A DNA stretch of 64,000 nt, taken from NCBI GenBank assembly GCA_003132205.1, contig PKWY01000048.1, positions 74,605-138,604 of the forward strand, read 5' to 3'. The DNA comes from Acidimicrobiaceae bacterium. Lineage in GTDB: Bacteria > Actinomycetota > Acidimicrobiia > Acidimicrobiales > RAAP-2. The notes below the pieces were generated by a model. It had not been told where the DNA came from and did no database searches. It saw nothing but the letters and a program-made list of their open reading frames with translations. The translations under genes were made by a program, and so were the position numbers. Shown here piece by piece: positions 63,638-64,000 of this stretch. How positions within the stretch are numbered: the stretch's first letter is position 1; each line of letters opens with the position of its first letter.

Positions 63638-64000
63638 TCACTCGTTTCGGGCGAACTCAGGTCCCGTGATCCTGTTCAGAAGCGGGAACGTCGAGGCGAT
63701 GATCGCGAGCGACGCCGCGAGTCCGCCGAGAATGGTCGCCCAGTACGCGATCCCCGGGAATCGGAACGCAATGCCGGCCTGGGAGTGGAGGTAGAGCGCA
63801 GCCGACACGAGGCCGACCATGATCGACACTGCGGCGACAAGGAGGAGTGGCAGCGCACTCTCCAGCGCGACGACCCGGCGCAGGACGCCGAGGGGGACAC
63901 CGGTGAGTCTGAGCAAGCTGAACGGGCGCTTGCGCTCGCCCAACCCGGCGGCGATGTTTACGGCGAGACTGCAGGCGGCGATGATGAGGCTCGCCACGAT
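63638..64000 (-). CDS. FtsX-like ABC transporter permease, C-terminal fragment truncated by window end
   Basis: LGERKRPFSLLRLTGVPLGVLRRVVALESALPLLL; frame open to base 64000. Confidence 0.8.
   Translation of the reverse strand: MVASLIIAACSLAVNIAAGLGERKRPFSLLRLTGVPLGVLRRVVALESALPLLLVAAVSIMVGLVSAALYLHSQAGIAFRFPGIAYWATILGGLAASLAIIASTFPLLNRITGPEFARNE

Overview
High-GC actinobacterial chromosome segment, probably Acidimicrobiia-like by gene content (taxonomy is inference). It is densely coded and contains: the C-terminal part of metH at the left edge; an lpdA / E2 / lipB-lipA-fusion operon; rnhA, an Rrf2 regulator and thiE; a SUF Fe-S locus split over both strands with two sufC paralogs; oligopeptidase B; mutY; several acyl-CoA metabolism genes; a NiCoT transporter; NlpC/P60 plus an Lgt-like protein; CapA plus phosphodiester glycosidase; a PemK/MazF-like domain fused to a long N-terminal region; ilvE-leuB divergent from greA-leuC-leuD; the fused mutase IcmF; a GNAT-HDAC-USP operon; an S1P-lyase-like enzyme coupled to an FGGY kinase; a double PQ-loop protein; leuA with a readable Leu-codon leader peptide and terminator; and a gene-poor right end ending in a truncated FtsX-like permease. 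Main items for follow-up: (1) a leuA attenuator encoding MTFGQSELLLR; (2) a translationally coupled acetyltransferase / deacetylase-like / universal stress protein operon; (3) a PemK/MazF-like C-terminal fusion without an antitoxin; (4) a decayed DHFR-family pseudogene with five tandem octamers; (5) a LipB-LipA fusion; (6) a split SUF locus with duplicated sufC and a linked Cys4 protein. No tRNA, rRNA, CRISPR array or intact transposase was recognised. All family calls come from reading motifs in the translations; no database searches were run.
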